A DNA stretch of 5,463 bases from Planctomycetota bacterium (GTDB lineage: Bacteria; Planctomycetota; Phycisphaerae; UBA1845): assembly GCA_024277835.1 (NCBI GenBank), contig JAJRUK010000105.1, positions 1 to 5,463 on the forward strand. The letters are read 5' to 3'. The notes beneath the pieces were generated by a model, which saw only the letters and a list, made by a program, of their open reading frames with translations, did no database searches and was not told the origin of the DNA. Positions 5,269 through 5,463 of the stretch are shown here, in pieces. Made by a program: the position numbers and the translations under genes. Numbering within the stretch: position 1 is the first letter of the stretch; each line of letters begins with the position of its first letter.

Positions 5269-5463
5269 CCGAACCTCCATCTCCCTGATTGCGCAGCGTC
5301 TCTTCGTCGCCAGCATTGACGCCGTACCGTTATTAGGTATATTGCACCGTGCGAACCCTGCGGCGCTTTGATCGGTACAACGTAGTCGTCGCATTCGAAT
5401 CGGCCAAGAGGATAGGTCCGGTCGGAATTACGTGCAAACACCGAAACCGCGGACGACAGGAGG
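5269..5463. other. Unresolved flank at the right edge
   Basis: Two minus-strand frames are open from the edge. One runs to a TAA at 5333-5335 and could be the tail of a gene lying to the right; the other stays open into the hypothetical gene and is probably its shadow. An AT-richer patch at about 5326-5345 (minus strand TATACCTAATAA) could hold a -10 box for the hypothetical gene. The last bases on the plus strand, ACAGGAGG, look like a ribosome site for a gene beginning just outside. None of these can be settled inside the window. Confidence 0.3.
5274..5278 (-). promoter_or_regulatory. Shine-Dalgarno deciding the start of the hypothetical gene
   Basis: On the minus strand GGAGG is followed by TTCGG and then the ATG at 5268. 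No comparable site precedes the farther upstream ATG codons in the same frame, except a GGGAG directly touching the ATG at 5280, which is too close. Confidence 0.6.

Noticed and set aside
5269..5394. Longer form of the hypothetical minus-strand gene starting at 5394.
   Set aside because: The added 42 residues have no domain character and no upstream ribosome site, while GGAGG sits 5 bases before ATG 5268.
5163..5462. Minus-strand open frame overlapping the start of the hypothetical gene.
   Set aside because: Its second half is an Arg/Trp/Cys-rich frame shadow of the better-supported gene, and it has no ribosome site.
1..5463. CRISPR array, insertion sequence ends or a complete integrase gene.
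   Set aside because: No regularly spaced repeat series, no terminal inverted repeats with a transposase, and no tyrosine or serine recombinase motifs were seen on either strand.

Overview
The window reads as bacterial chromosomal DNA with moderately high GC. It has signal-peptide-bearing proteins, an outer-membrane-type beta-strand protein (so probably a diderm envelope) and a class II tRNA gene with no encoded CCA end. The mix of exported UlaG-like hydrolases, an extended SDR and an acidic Asn/Asp-rich barrel-like protein fits a planctomycete such as a Pirellulales relative. That assignment is an impression from gene style and was not tested.

Left part (1-1942, plus strand): two neighbouring genes encode metallo-beta-lactamase-fold (MBL) proteins of the UlaG/COG2220 type. 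The first is cut by the window edge. The two are clear paralogs with the same metal-ligand pattern, so they look like a tandem duplication. A methionine sulfoxide reductase A gene (msrA) follows 32 bases after the second, close enough to share a transcript.

Middle (2061-4103): an extended short-chain dehydrogenase/epimerase on the plus strand converges on an exported, beta-strand-rich, probably outer-membrane protein on the minus strand. One strong hairpin with an A-tract before it and a T-rich tract after it lies between their stops and can terminate both. The exported-protein gene has a strong Shine-Dalgarno, and a short hairpin sits directly upstream of it.

Right part (4104-5463): about 400 bases without a gene hold a candidate promoter for the exported-protein gene and two inverted repeats. 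They are followed by tRNA-Ser(GCU). Directly after the tRNA come a long hairpin and two copies of a 10-bp sequence spaced 11 bp apart. Then comes a minus-strand gene for an unrecognised 188-residue protein with a helical/coiled-coil start and a basic C-terminal half. A tRNA 3' flank carrying tandem short repeats next to an orphan gene resembles the edge of an integrated element, but no integrase and no second attachment copy is visible. No clearly new biological system can be demonstrated. The tRNA flank with the unknown gene and the tandem exported MBL genes are the parts most worth checking.
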